Shown here: one piece after another, positions 44,309 through 53,600 of the stretch
Position numbering within the stretch: the stretch's first letter is position 1
Layout: every line of letters starts with the position of its first letter
NCBI GenBank assembly: GCA_016192105.1
Contig: JACPUV010000034.1
Location: 1-61,196, forward strand
DNA: 61,196 bases
Origin: Sphingobacteriales bacterium
GTDB taxonomy: Bacteria > Bacteroidota > Bacteroidia > Chitinophagales > Chitinophagaceae
Direction of reading: 5' to 3'
Position numbers and translations under genes: made by a program
Notes under the pieces: generated by a model
What the model was told of the DNA's origin: nothing
The model's input: only the letters and a program-made list of their open reading frames with translations
Databases searched by the model: none

Positions 44309-44713
44309 ATGAATACAGGCCATTCAATTGTATTATTTGACGGGGTGTGCAATCTCTGCAACCGGAGTGTGCAGTTCATTATTAAAAGAGATAAAAAAGA
44401 CCGGTTTCGCTTTGCCGCCTTACAGGGAAAAACCGGGCAGGCCCTGCTGGCAAAACATGACCTGCCGTCTGATTCATTCAATTCATTTATTCTGGCTGAA
44501 GGAGACCGCATTTATACCCGTTCCACCGGCGCCCTGCAGATGCTGAAAAGACTGGGTGGCCCCTGGTCGCTTTGTTACGTGTTTATCCTTGTTCCCCGCT
44601 TTATCCGTGATGGCGTATATAATTGGGTTGCCCGCAACCGTTACCGCTGGTTCGGGAAAAAGGAAAGTTGTATGATCCCTACTCCTGCATTGAAAAATAA
44701 ATTCCTGGATTAA
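44309..44713 (+). CDS. DCC-family thiol-disulfide oxidoreductase-like protein (DUF393)
   Basis: 134 residues. VLFDGVCNLCNRSVQFIIKRD holds the D-x-x-C-x-x-C motif that names the family, followed by FRFAALQGKTGQALL and a C-terminal helical part ending NRYRWFGKKESC. It is predicted to be thioredoxin-like; the partner is unknown. Its stop codon shares bases with that of the convergent PhzF gene (TAA at 44711-44713 and TTA at 44710-44712). Confidence 0.92.
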   Translation: MNTGHSIVLFDGVCNLCNRSVQFIIKRDKKDRFRFAALQGKTGQALLAKHDLPSDSFNSFILAEGDRIYTRSTGALQMLKRLGGPWSLCYVFILVPRFIRDGVYNWVARNRYRWFGKKESCMIPTPALKNKFLD

Positions 44714-45507
44714 GGCAGGGTGATAACCCCTTTCATATAAAATACGCAGGTACCCCCAATGATCACCCTTTCGGCATTCAGCTGTTCGCAATAAACCGTA
44801 CCGCCCCTTTCGGATAATTGCCGGGCCAGCATTTTCTTTTTACCTGATTTTTCTGACCAGAAGGGAATCAGTTGCGAATGGGCGGAACCCGTGACGGGGT
44901 CCTCATTGATACCGGCACCCGGTGCAAAAAACCGGGAGACAAAATCAACTTCTTTGCCGGGTGCTGTGATGATCATTTTATCCACGTGCTTCTTCATCAG
45001 GGTAAAATCCGGTGCGCATTTTTTAACCGCCTCCTCATCCTGCAGCTCCACGAGCAGGTCCCGGTACCGGTACACCCCGGTTATCTCCGCCCCGTTGAGT
45101 ATCCGGCTCAGTTCAGCCGGGTAATCCGCTACCCGCTCGGGTTTCCAGGAAGGAAAGTCCATCAGGAACCGGCTCTTTTCCTTCCGGATGATCAGCGGGC
45201 CGCTTTGGGAGTGAAAAACCAGTTTTCTTTTTTTCTTTTCCAGGATATCAAAAAGGATATATGCTGATGCAAGCGTGGCATGGCCACAAAGATTGATCTC
45301 CACCACGGGAGTAAACCAGCGGATATCATAATCCACTCCCTTCTTTTCGGAAGGCACAAAGAAAACAGTTTCGCTGAGGTTATTTTCGAGGGCAATTTTT
45401 TGCAGCAATTCCGTATCCAGCCATTTCTTCAATGGTATTACCGCCGCCGGGTTCCCCCCGAATAACCCGTCGGTGAACGCATCAACCTGGTAAAGCGTAA
45501 GTTTCAT
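44710..45507 (-). CDS. PhzF-family isomerase/epimerase-like protein
   Basis: 265 residues. Marks: VDAFTDGLFGGNPAAVIPL and LSETVFFVP near the N-terminus, with E45 (NNLSETVFF) the family's catalytic acid, then FTPVVEINLCGHATLASAY and, in the second half, EDPVTGSAHSQLIPFW. Fold: diaminopimelate-epimerase-like two-domain barrel. Known relatives isomerise dihydrohydroxyanthranilate in phenazine synthesis, but no phenazine genes are near and most PhzF-like proteins have unknown substrates. It is convergent with the DCC gene and follows the E1 gene by 17 bases in the upstream direction only across a repeat. Confidence 0.93.
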   Translation of the reverse strand: MKLTLYQVDAFTDGLFGGNPAAVIPLKKWLDTELLQKIALENNLSETVFFVPSEKKGVDYDIRWFTPVVEINLCGHATLASAYILFDILEKKKRKLVFHSQSGPLIIRKEKSRFLMDFPSWKPERVADYPAELSRILNGAEITGVYRYRDLLVELQDEEAVKKCAPDFTLMKKHVDKMIITAPGKEVDFVSRFFAPGAGINEDPVTGSAHSQLIPFWSEKSGKKKMLARQLSERGGTVYCEQLNAERVIIGGTCVFYMKGVITLP

Positions 45508-45524
45508 TAATGCTGGTTTAATTA

Positions 45525-45573
45525 CAAGCTGCGAGCTTTGAGCTACGAACTACCGACTACTGACTCCCAAACT
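45525..45573. repeat. dispersed degenerate repeat between PhzF and E1 genes
   Basis: CAAGCTGCGAGCTTTGAGC, then TACGAACTACCGACTACTGA and CTCCCAAACTCC. It joins the two repeat types seen elsewhere (GAGCTGCGAG and CGACTACCGAC) in one stretch, which suggests they are variants of one family. Confidence 0.5.
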
Positions 45574-45574
45574 C

Positions 45575-47968
45575 CTACTCCGCCATCATCTCCCTGATCA
45601 CCGCCTCAATTTCTTCCGCATTGGGTTTGCTGAAATAATCGCCGTCGCTTCCATAAGCGGGCCGGTGAGCTTTTGCAGTAATGGTACGCGGCGCCACATC
45701 GAGGTATTTGTATCCTCCCTGTTCCTCCATCACTTTATTGAACATATAGGCCGCGGCCCCCCCGGGCACATCCTCGTCAACAAAAACGATCCGGCTGGTC
45801 TTTTTCAGGGATTCGAGGATGGTATGATGAATGTCAAACGGCAGCAGGGTCTGCACATCAATCACTTCGCAACTGATGCCGAGCGTATCGAGTACCTGCA
45901 CCGCTTCCTGTATGACCCGCAGCGTGGAACCATAGGACACAATGGTCATATCCGTTCCCTCGCGGAGTACTTCCGGTATCCCCAGGGGCACGGTAAACTC
46001 CATCAGGTTGGAAGGCAGTTTTTCTTTCAGGCGGTACCCATTGAGGCATTCGATCACCAGTCCCGGGTCATTGCTCCGTAACAGGGTATTATACATACCG
46101 GCTGCCTGGGTCATATTCCTCGGTACACAGATATACATACCCCGGAGGGCGTTTATGATCATTCCCATAGGAGAACCGCTGTGCCAGATTCCTTCCAGCC
46201 GGTGGCCGCGGGTGCGAACGATCAGGGGGCAGCTCTGGTGACCCCCGGTGCGGTAATGGAGGGTGGCCACATCATCGCTGAGTGGTTGCAATCCATACAG
46301 CAGGTAATCGAGGTACTGGATCTCCGCAATCGGCCTCAGCCCGCGGAGCGCCAGGCCCACTCCCTGTCCCATGATCGTGAGTTCCCGGATGCCGGTATCA
46401 AAGATCCGTTCGGCTCCGTGCTTTTGCTGCAGGCCGCTGAATCCCTGGTTCACGTCCCCGATAAAGCCGAGGTCTTCGCCGAATGCCAGCACTTTGGGGT
46501 TGGTCGTAAATAATTCATCAAAGAAGCGGTTCAGTATTTCGAAACCATTGAGCAGGGGTGCTTCGGCGGGAATCACTGCTTTTATTTCCTGTACATGCAG
46601 GGCGCTGCGGGGACCTTCACTATACAAATGTGAGTTATACAGTTTCCTGTTTTCCTCCACCAGGTCTTTATAATAATCCCGGGTCCAGAAAGCGGCATCG
46701 GATGTGCCGGCAATATTCAGCGCGGTGTACAATCCTTTCAACACATCCCGGCGGAGGGGTTCACGGTTGGCCGATAATCCGACTGCGATCTTATGGAGTT
46801 CCGTAGTATGTTCGGGCAGGGCATTGGCCATGGCATGGATCAGGTCGGTGGCCCTGGCTATCTGTTTTTTTATGGGCGTAATAAATTTGGCCCAGGCGGC
46901 AGCCTTGCTTTCCCGCACATGTTCTTTGGCTTTTTCTGCAATTTCATCCAGCTCTTCTTCACTGGCCAGGGCATTGGCGATGACCCATTCCTTCATTTTT
47001 TTGATCCCGTCCCATTCCCGCTCCCATTCCAGCCGTTCGGGGCTTTTGTAGCGTTCATGACTGCCTGAAGTGGAGTGTCCCTGGGGTTGGGTAATTTCTT
47101 CCACATGAAAAAGTACGGGGATATGCAATTCACGCGCCAGGCGGATCCCTTCTTCAAAGGCTTCACACATTCCGGCATAATCCCATCCTTTCACTTTATA
47201 AATATGGATCCCGTTTGTGCCGGCTGTTTTCCGCATTCCTTCCAGGGCATCTGAGATGGAAGCTTTAGCGGTCTGGTATTTTTTAGGAACCGAAATCCCA
47301 TACCCGTCATCCCATACAAATACCGCCAGGGGTACCTGTAATACCGCTGCGGCATTGATGGTTTCCCAGAAATGCCCCTCACTGGTGGATGCGTCACCGA
47401 TGGTAGTAAAGCATACTTCATTCCCATTATCGGATAATCCCCGGAATGCTTTCAGTTCTTCTACCTGGCGAAAGGCCCTTGAAGCATAGGCAAGTCCAAG
47501 GGATCGCGGCATCTGGGCGGCTGTCGGGGCCATATCACTGGCAATATTTTTTGTGGCGGCCAGTTCCATCCATTCGCCCTGCTCGTTTACATTGCGGGTA
47601 GAAAAATGACAGTTCATCTGGCGCCCGGAGCTGAAGGGCTCCCGGGATGGGTCGGGGTCCGCATACAGTTGGGCAAAGACCTGCTCGGCCGTGGTAAGCC
47701 CGATCGCGAACATAAAAGTCTGGTCCCGGTAATAACCACTCCGGTAATCCCCGGGCCGGAAGAATTTGGCCATCGCCACCTGGGCCAGTTCCTTGCCATC
47801 CCCGAAAATGCCAAACTTGGCTTTCCCGCCCAATACTTCCTTCCTGCCTAATAAACTGGTTTCCCTGCTGATACAGGCAATGCGGTAATCATTCAATACT
47901 TCTTCCCGGAAACGGTCAAAGGACAGTTTCCCGGTATCAGTCAATATGTCCGGATGGGTGTTTTCCAT
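45575..47968 (-). CDS. 2-oxoacid dehydrogenase E1, fused alpha and beta subunits
   Basis: 797 residues joining the alpha part (about 1-380) and the beta part (about 450-797) of a thiamine-diphosphate E1, probably for branched-chain 2-oxoacids or pyruvate. Alpha: FRPGDYRSGYYRDQTFMFA, and the TPP motif GDASTSEGHFWETINAAAVL to VWDDGYGISVP. Beta: VLAFGEDLGFIGDVNQGFSG, RIFDTGIRELTIMGQGVGLA, and GGHQSCPLIVRTRGHRLEG. Such fusions are common in Bacteroidota. The ATG at 47968 is fixed by a promoter whose -7 box ends four bases away (see 47973-48001). E2 and E3 are not in the window. Confidence 0.94.
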   Translation of the reverse strand: MENTHPDILTDTGKLSFDRFREEVLNDYRIACISRETSLLGRKEVLGGKAKFGIFGDGKELAQVAMAKFFRPGDYRSGYYRDQTFMFAIGLTTAEQVFAQLYADPDPSREPFSSGRQMNCHFSTRNVNEQGEWMELAATKNIASDMAPTAAQMPRSLGLAYASRAFRQVEELKAFRGLSDNGNEVCFTTIGDASTSEGHFWETINAAAVLQVPLAVFVWDDGYGISVPKKYQTAKASISDALEGMRKTAGTNGIHIYKVKGWDYAGMCEAFEEGIRLARELHIPVLFHVEEITQPQGHSTSGSHERYKSPERLEWEREWDGIKKMKEWVIANALASEEELDEIAEKAKEHVRESKAAAWAKFITPIKKQIARATDLIHAMANALPEHTTELHKIAVGLSANREPLRRDVLKGLYTALNIAGTSDAAFWTRDYYKDLVEENRKLYNSHLYSEGPRSALHVQEIKAVIPAEAPLLNGFEILNRFFDELFTTNPKVLAFGEDLGFIGDVNQGFSGLQQKHGAERIFDTGIRELTIMGQGVGLALRGLRPIAEIQYLDYLLYGLQPLSDDVATLHYRTGGHQSCPLIVRTRGHRLEGIWHSGSPMGMIINALRGMYICVPRNMTQAAGMYNTLLRSNDPGLVIECLNGYRLKEKLPSNLMEFTVPLGIPEVLREGTDMTIVSYGSTLRVIQEAVQVLDTLGISCEVIDVQTLLPFDIHHTILESLKKTSRIVFVDEDVPGGAAAYMFNKVMEEQGGYKYLDVAPRTITAKAHRPAYGSDGDYFSKPNAEEIEAVIREMMAE

Positions 47969-47972
47969 ACAA

Positions 47973-48001
47973 CAAAAATAGGGAGAATGCCCCCGTACAA
48001 A
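47973..48001 (-). promoter_or_regulatory. promoter of the E1 gene, leaderless type
   Basis: On the minus strand TTTG (48001-47998), 17-base spacer, TATTTTTG (47980-47973), then TTGT and the ATG at 47968. Both boxes match the Bacteroidota consensus fully, and the spacer is identical to that of the aminotransferase promoter at 56983-57011. The transcription start should fall on or right at the ATG. Confidence 0.75.
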
Positions 48002-48092
48002 CCCCCTGTTAAAAAATACCTGATAACCCTTGCAACCTCTCTATGACATCTGCCATCTTTCCCCTAAATTTGACACCGCTAAAACCCTCATT

Positions 48093-48590
48093 ATGAAGAA
48101 AATCACCTTTCTTCTTTTTTGTATGTCTGCCCTTATCGCTGCCCGGGCGCAACAACCGGTCCAGAAGGAAAAGGACGAACATGACCATGAGGCTGTCATA
48201 AAACCTTCGGCAGTACCTGTGGAAGAAACCCTGAAGCTGAAAGAAACCGAATTTGATTTCAGCAAGATCCCACAGGGCAAGCCGGTGTATCATTTTTTTG
48301 AAATCACCAATATTAGTCAGCACCCGCTTAAACTGGACAATGTCCAGGCCAGTTGCGGATGCACCACACCTGAATGGAGCCGTGAACCGGTTGCCCCCGG
48401 CGCTACCGCTAAGATCCGGATCGGTTACAATGCCGCCGCCGAAGGCTTTTTTGAAAAGTACATTACGATCACGTATAACAACAGTACGCAAACGAAACAA
48501 ATTAAAATAAAAGGTACGGTGTGGAAGGCCCCCGACGGGCCGGCCCCGGTTAATGCCTCTGTTGATTTATTAAAAAAACAATCTTACTAA
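48093..48590 (+). CDS. DUF1573 exported protein
   Basis: 165 residues from the ATG at 48093 (MKKITFLLFCMSALIAARAQ signal); an upstream ATG at 48030 would put a non-coding-looking prefix on it. It has the DUF1573 hallmarks: FDFSKIPQGKPVYHFFEITN, VQASCGCTTPEWS (Cys-Gly-Cys motif), and IRIGYNAAAEGFFEKYITI. An Ig-like fold of unknown function on the cell surface. TAAATTTG at 48065-48072 is a full -7 match, 20 bases before the ATG. The next gene encodes a paralogue 12 bases downstream. Confidence 0.92.
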   Translation: MKKITFLLFCMSALIAARAQQPVQKEKDEHDHEAVIKPSAVPVEETLKLKETEFDFSKIPQGKPVYHFFEITNISQHPLKLDNVQASCGCTTPEWSREPVAPGATAKIRIGYNAAAEGFFEKYITITYNNSTQTKQIKIKGTVWKAPDGPAPVNASVDLLKKQSY

Positions 48591-48602
48591 ATTTTAAAAC
48601 CA

Positions 48603-49043
48603 ATGAAAAAAATCTTCTTCCTCGCTTCCGCTTTTGTATTCACCCTCGCCGTTTCCGCCCAGGTTAAAGTGGATGAACTGATCAAAGTGAATACCGATAA
48701 TCATGATTTCGGGAAAGTAAAACAGGGGGTTCCGGTCAGCTATTATTTCGAGATCAAAAATATTTCCGACAAGCCGGTAGTGGTGGAAAATACCTGGGCC
48801 AGTTGTGGCTGCACCACCCCGGAAAAAATTGTTGAGCCGATCCTGCCGGGTACCACCGTTAAATTAAAAGTGGATTACAATGCGGCAGCAGCAGGTCCGA
48901 TCAATAAAGATGTTTATATTAAACTGGCCGGTATCGACCAGACCAAGACGGTAAAGATCACCGGCGAAGTGCTGACCGCCGAAGCATACGAACTCTATTT
49001 GAAGGAAAAAGGCGCGAAAGAGCAGCCCGTTAAAAAAGGTTAA
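48603..49043 (+). CDS. DUF1573 exported protein, paralogue
   Basis: 146 residues with a signal peptide (MKKIFFLASAFVFTLAVSAQ). It repeats the DUF1573 pattern: HDFGKVKQGVPVSYYFEIKN, TWASCGCTTPEKIVEP, and KVDYNAAAAGPINKDVYIKL. It is a tandem duplicate of the gene before it, differing mostly in its C-terminal tail (KEKGAKEQPVKKG). A terminator at 49065-49093 ends the pair. Confidence 0.93.
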   Translation: MKKIFFLASAFVFTLAVSAQVKVDELIKVNTDNHDFGKVKQGVPVSYYFEIKNISDKPVVVENTWASCGCTTPEKIVEPILPGTTVKLKVDYNAAAAGPINKDVYIKLAGIDQTKTVKITGEVLTAEAYELYLKEKGAKEQPVKKG

Positions 49044-49064
49044 TTCCTTCCTTTATTATTCAGA

Positions 49065-49093
49065 AAGCCTTCCGGGTACCGGCAGGCTTTTTT
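49065..49093 (+). terminator. Rho-independent terminator after the DUF1573 pair
   Basis: AAGCCT-T-CCGG, loop GTA, CCGG-C-AGGCTT with one mismatch (T-C), then a run of six T. The convergent gene ends 18 bases further on. Confidence 0.85.
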
Positions 49094-49110
49094 ATTGCCC
49101 TGGAAAAAAA

Positions 49111-50568
49111 TTATCGTATAAGCATCACCGTTCCCTTCAGATCGGGCTTCCCGTCTGTGAACTGGATATAATAGACAAACACTCCCGCATCCAGGAGCTG
49201 GCCTTTGTAGCTTCCATCCCAATCCACCGAAAGCCCTTTGACCTGGTAAACCAGCTGTCCCGACCGGTTGAATACCATTACCCTGGCACCCCAGGCCGGG
49301 TCGAGGAAGGGAATGGTCCAGTGGTCATTCTTTCCATCATTATTGGGTGTAAAGGCCGTCGGTACAAATACACCGGCCACTACTTTCACATTGACAATAT
49401 CCTCATTGCTACAACCAAAACCCGATACCGCGGCAAGCACATATTGCATATCCCTGTCGGCTGTTACCATCGGTTGCAGCGCGGTATCCGAACTCAGGTA
49501 ATCAGGAGGTACCCAGTTATACTGCACATTTTCCCCGGTAACGGCACCCGTCAGTTGCGTATTACTATACCCGGTTACCAGGATCTTATCCGGGCCGGCG
49601 TTTACCAGCGGCCGGGGATGAGCCGTTATTTCCAGAACATTGGAAGCAATGCGGCAGGACGGGATCCCTGCATTGCCGCTTTCCGCCACGGTAAGGCGAT
49701 ACCCGAAATGACCGGCGGGCGTTGGGGTGCGCAGAAAGCTGAGACTGTTTGCACCGGGAATATCCGTCCAGGTCCTGCCCGTATCGGCACTCAGTTGCCA
49801 TTGGTAAACCGGAACCGTAAACCCGGGAGAAACGGATGCCGAGAAATCATAAGAAGGCTGATCATAGACGCATATATCCACGGGACTGTTCAATCCCTGT
49901 ATTACGGAACTCACATCGGGACCACAGGGCCGGAAAGTAATATCATCCAGCGCCAGGTCATTTCCACCGCCGCCAGGTGCATTGTTGGTCATGCGGAGTA
50001 CTACATCGGCATTGCCGGGCGTGGTGGTAAAATAAAATCCGTACTGCTCCCAGGTGGGCTGGTTTGTTACAAGGATTCCCCCGGTGCTGTACTGATTCAG
50101 GATGGTGCCATCGGGTGTTTCGATCCGGAATGTAATATCCGGCTTTATTCCGCTGGGAGATAAAAGAACATTCATGATCCAGGCGGAAAATTCGTAGGTG
50201 GTATTGGGGCAAAGACTCGTAACGGTGGTTACAAAAAAATCACCGGGCTGGTAAGAGGCATTGACCAGCATATAATACCCGTTGCCCGTATGATCAGCCG
50301 CCACCGTATGCCAGGCATTCCCGAAACAACCCGTACTGAATCCGGTAATTGTATAAAATCCGTCATTGGGACAGGAAGAAGCCGTGTAGGTATAACCCGG
50401 AGCGGTAAAATTAGTGGCGGGTTTGGTTACGGATCCAAAATCCATATTTACCACCGGGTCGCCCAGGCTGCCGGTACAAAGCTGGGCCAGGGAAGGATGA
50501 GTTATTCCACCCATAAAATATAACAGGAAAAAACCTGTTAAGAAAGTTATGCGGTTTACGCTTTTCAA
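49111..50568 (-). CDS. secreted protein with gliding-motility (T9SS) C-terminal domain
   Basis: 485 residues. A signal peptide (KSVNRITFLTGFFLLYFMGG, cleaved near SLAQ) starts at TTG 50568, since the next ATG (M19) would leave no signal. Next comes a carbohydrate-binding-like beta domain (about 45-215, ending LALDDITFRPCG), two Ig-like segments, and the C-terminal domain VFVPTAFTPNNDGKNDHWTI to DWDGSYKGQLLDAGVFVYYIQ, the CHU_C/T9SS type B sorting domain. It should be exported through the type IX machinery and attached to or released at the surface. A 7-base perfect inverted repeat lies at 50521-50540 near the 5' end of its mRNA. Confidence 0.88.
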   Translation of the reverse strand: MKSVNRITFLTGFFLLYFMGGITHPSLAQLCTGSLGDPVVNMDFGSVTKPATNFTAPGYTYTASSCPNDGFYTITGFSTGCFGNAWHTVAADHTGNGYYMLVNASYQPGDFFVTTVTSLCPNTTYEFSAWIMNVLLSPSGIKPDITFRIETPDGTILNQYSTGGILVTNQPTWEQYGFYFTTTPGNADVVLRMTNNAPGGGGNDLALDDITFRPCGPDVSSVIQGLNSPVDICVYDQPSYDFSASVSPGFTVPVYQWQLSADTGRTWTDIPGANSLSFLRTPTPAGHFGYRLTVAESGNAGIPSCRIASNVLEITAHPRPLVNAGPDKILVTGYSNTQLTGAVTGENVQYNWVPPDYLSSDTALQPMVTADRDMQYVLAAVSGFGCSNEDIVNVKVVAGVFVPTAFTPNNDGKNDHWTIPFLDPAWGARVMVFNRSGQLVYQVKGLSVDWDGSYKGQLLDAGVFVYYIQFTDGKPDLKGTVMLIR

Positions 50569-50655
50569 TGGCCGGTATTTATTGAGTAAAGGTAGCTCAT
50601 TACACGCTGTATTGCGGCATACACATAGTTGAAAACCATCAACTGATCAGGGGAT

Positions 50656-53600
50656 TCAGCCGGCGGGGCGAAGCGATTTCATTTTTACGAGGGGGATTTC
50701 TATTTCCAGTGCAAAGCCATTGCCCGGGGTTGTTTCAATATTAACCGTACCACCAAAAACACCCAGCCGGCTGGCAATATTTTTAAAGCCGATGCCGTGG
50801 GTAACCTGTTTGGGATCCATCCCGTTTCCATCATCAGCGATCCGCATCAGGAACAGGTCTTTCTTGGTTGTCAGGGAAATGATCACCTGCCCGGCAGCCG
50901 CATATTTAATGATATTGGTACATTGCTCCTGCACGACCCGGTACAGGGCCAGTTTCATATCATCCGACAGCAGGTCTTCTTCAAAACTTTCATGGTTGAC
51001 AAAGACATTGATCCCCGCATTCTTCAGCATGGTCTGCCCCAGGCGGGTGATCTGCTGGAACAGGTTTTCGACGGTAAGATTAGGCGTCACCAGTTCGTGG
51101 GCAATCTTCCGGTTTTCCTGGATCGCCAGGCTGATGTTTTCAATACAGGTAGGCACGAGCTCTTCTTCTCTTTCCGGAAAATCCCGTATTACGGAAAGCA
51201 ATACTTTCGTCCCGACCAGGATCTGGTTTACGTTGTCGTGCAGTTCGATACCAATGGCATTTCGTTCTTTCTCCTGTCCTTTTAACATTGCTTCCGTGAT
51301 CCTTTTCTGTTCCTCGATCTTGCTTTCGATCCGTTCCTGTTCCAGTCTCCGGATCTCCGAGATATCCATGTGCATGACCACCGCCCCGGTAAATTCCTTC
51401 CCTGCCAGCGGGGTCACCACGATCCTGAACCAGCGTTTCAACCGGGGCAGGTGCCAGGAATATTCGTATTCGAACTGGCTGACCTTTCCGGCAAGCACAC
51501 GGTGGATACCCATCGAAATCTTCTTCCCGTCTTCTTCATTATCTCCGAATGATTGCGTGGAAATGGTGAGGTAACTGTTGCCGATCCCGTAATTCTCTCC
51601 GGAGAATCCATTTTCATCGGAAAATACTTTCCAGGCTTCATTGACTTCCACCACCACTCCCTGTGCGTTGAGGAGAGCCACACTGGCAGGCAGGGTGTTC
51701 AGGATCACGGATAACCGCTGCAGCAATAGTTGCTTCTCAATCACACTGCGCTTCAGTTCTTCTTCCGCTTCCTTGCGCTGTGTAATATCCTGCTTGGCTC
51801 CCAGCAGGCGCAGGGGAGTTCCCTGTTCATCCCGGATGATGAAGAACCGGTCATTGAGATAGGCATAGGTGCCATCGGCTTTACAGAACCGGTATTCAAT
51901 ACTGGACTGGGAAATGGTTGTATCGGATTTAACCCGTTCCATTTCCGCCAGGACCCTTTCTTTATCGGCCGGGTGCAGCCTGGATTCCCAGAAATCCGGT
52001 TCACTGTATTTATTTACCAGCGGGTAGCCAAAAAGAAATTTATACCCGGTACCGGCAATAAAGGTTTTATTAGTGGCATAGTCAAAATCCCAGATCGCGT
52101 CACTGGTGGCTTTGGCTACCGATTCGTAGCGTTCGTTGGATATCCGGAGATTGTCCTCATCCATTTTCTCCCGGGTGATGTCCCGGACAATCTTCGAAAT
52201 TCCGTTGATGACCCCTTTCACAAAGAGGGGGGAAGCTGAAATGGAAACATAGATCAGCCTTCCGTCCTTTCGCTTTCTTTTTGTTTCGTAATGTTCAACG
52301 TATTCCCCGTTTTTTATTTTCAGCATCCATTCATTTTCATCATCTTTCCCGGGGTCCGGGGCCAGTTTACTGATATCTGTTCCCAGCATTTCCGCTTCGC
52401 TGTACCCATACATATTTTCTGCACCCTTGTTCCAGCTGGTAATGATCCCGTTCAGGTCCATGCTGATGATCGCATCATCGGAGAAATTCACAATGGAGGA
52501 AAGCAGGTTTTGTTGTGAGAGTGCCTGGCTTTGTTCGGTAATATCGCGGCCCATGGCAATAAAACGGCCATCCGGCATGACCCGTGTCAGCAGTTCAATT
52601 TCGGCCAGCGTACCTCCTTTTTTCCGCATGGTCCTGAAGTCAAACACCTGTCTCTCCCGGATAACGGATTCAATATCCAGGGGACGGTTGGCGAGATCCT
52701 GTTCGAAGAAGAGCTGTTCCACATTCATCTGCAGTAATTCTTCACGGCTGTACCCGGTATTGATCGTGGCGCTGTTGTTACAATCCAGTATCCGCCCCTT
52801 CTCATCGTAGAAAAGAATTCCGTCGAATGCATGGTCAACCAGCATGCGGTACTTCTCCTCGCTCTCCCGGATCGCCTCATCGGCCACCTTCCGCCCGGTA
52901 ATATCCATATGAAAGCCATCCCATACCAGCATCCCCTGTTCTGTTTTGCGCGGGGAGGATACAATATTGAGCCAGCGTATTTCACCATTGGCGGACCGGC
53001 AGCGGACCTCTTCATTAAATACGGAGAAGTTCTCGAAAGCCCTGCGTTCGGCAGCCAGGAGTTTCGGCCGGTCCTCTTCCAGGATAATCTGATACAGGAT
53101 GGACGGGTCCTGAATGACTTCTTCCGGCGTCTTCCCGGTCAGCCGGGTCACTTCACTGCTGACATAGGTGAAATGCCGGTTATCAAAGTCCTCACCCGCC
53201 AGCTGGTAAATCATCACCCCCGGCAGGTTATCACTCAGTGTTCTCAACTGGGCGCTTTGCTCATTGACCTTTTCCTGGATACGTCTCCGTTCTGTAACAT
53301 CCATAATGATTCCGTACCAGGTGGTTCCCCCATCGGGATCCCTGGCAGGAATGGAACTGCCCTCGAGCCAGATCAGTCCTTTGACCGGGTGATTATAACG
53401 GAATTCCAGTTTCCAGGGTTTCATTTCCCGGGCGGACTCCATCATCAGGTCGAGAAATAACTGCCGGTCTTCCACTACCGTGGCATTCAGCAACTGTGAA
53501 ATATCAGCCCTGATCAGGTCATGGCTATACCCGAATAAGTCTTCAAACGCATTGCTGGCATAAGGGAAGTTCAGGGATCGGTCCGGTTTCATCTGGAAGG

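Noticed and set aside
44710..45507. Phenazine biosynthesis
   Set aside because: PhzF-like proteins are widespread without phenazine genes, and no other phz gene is in the window.
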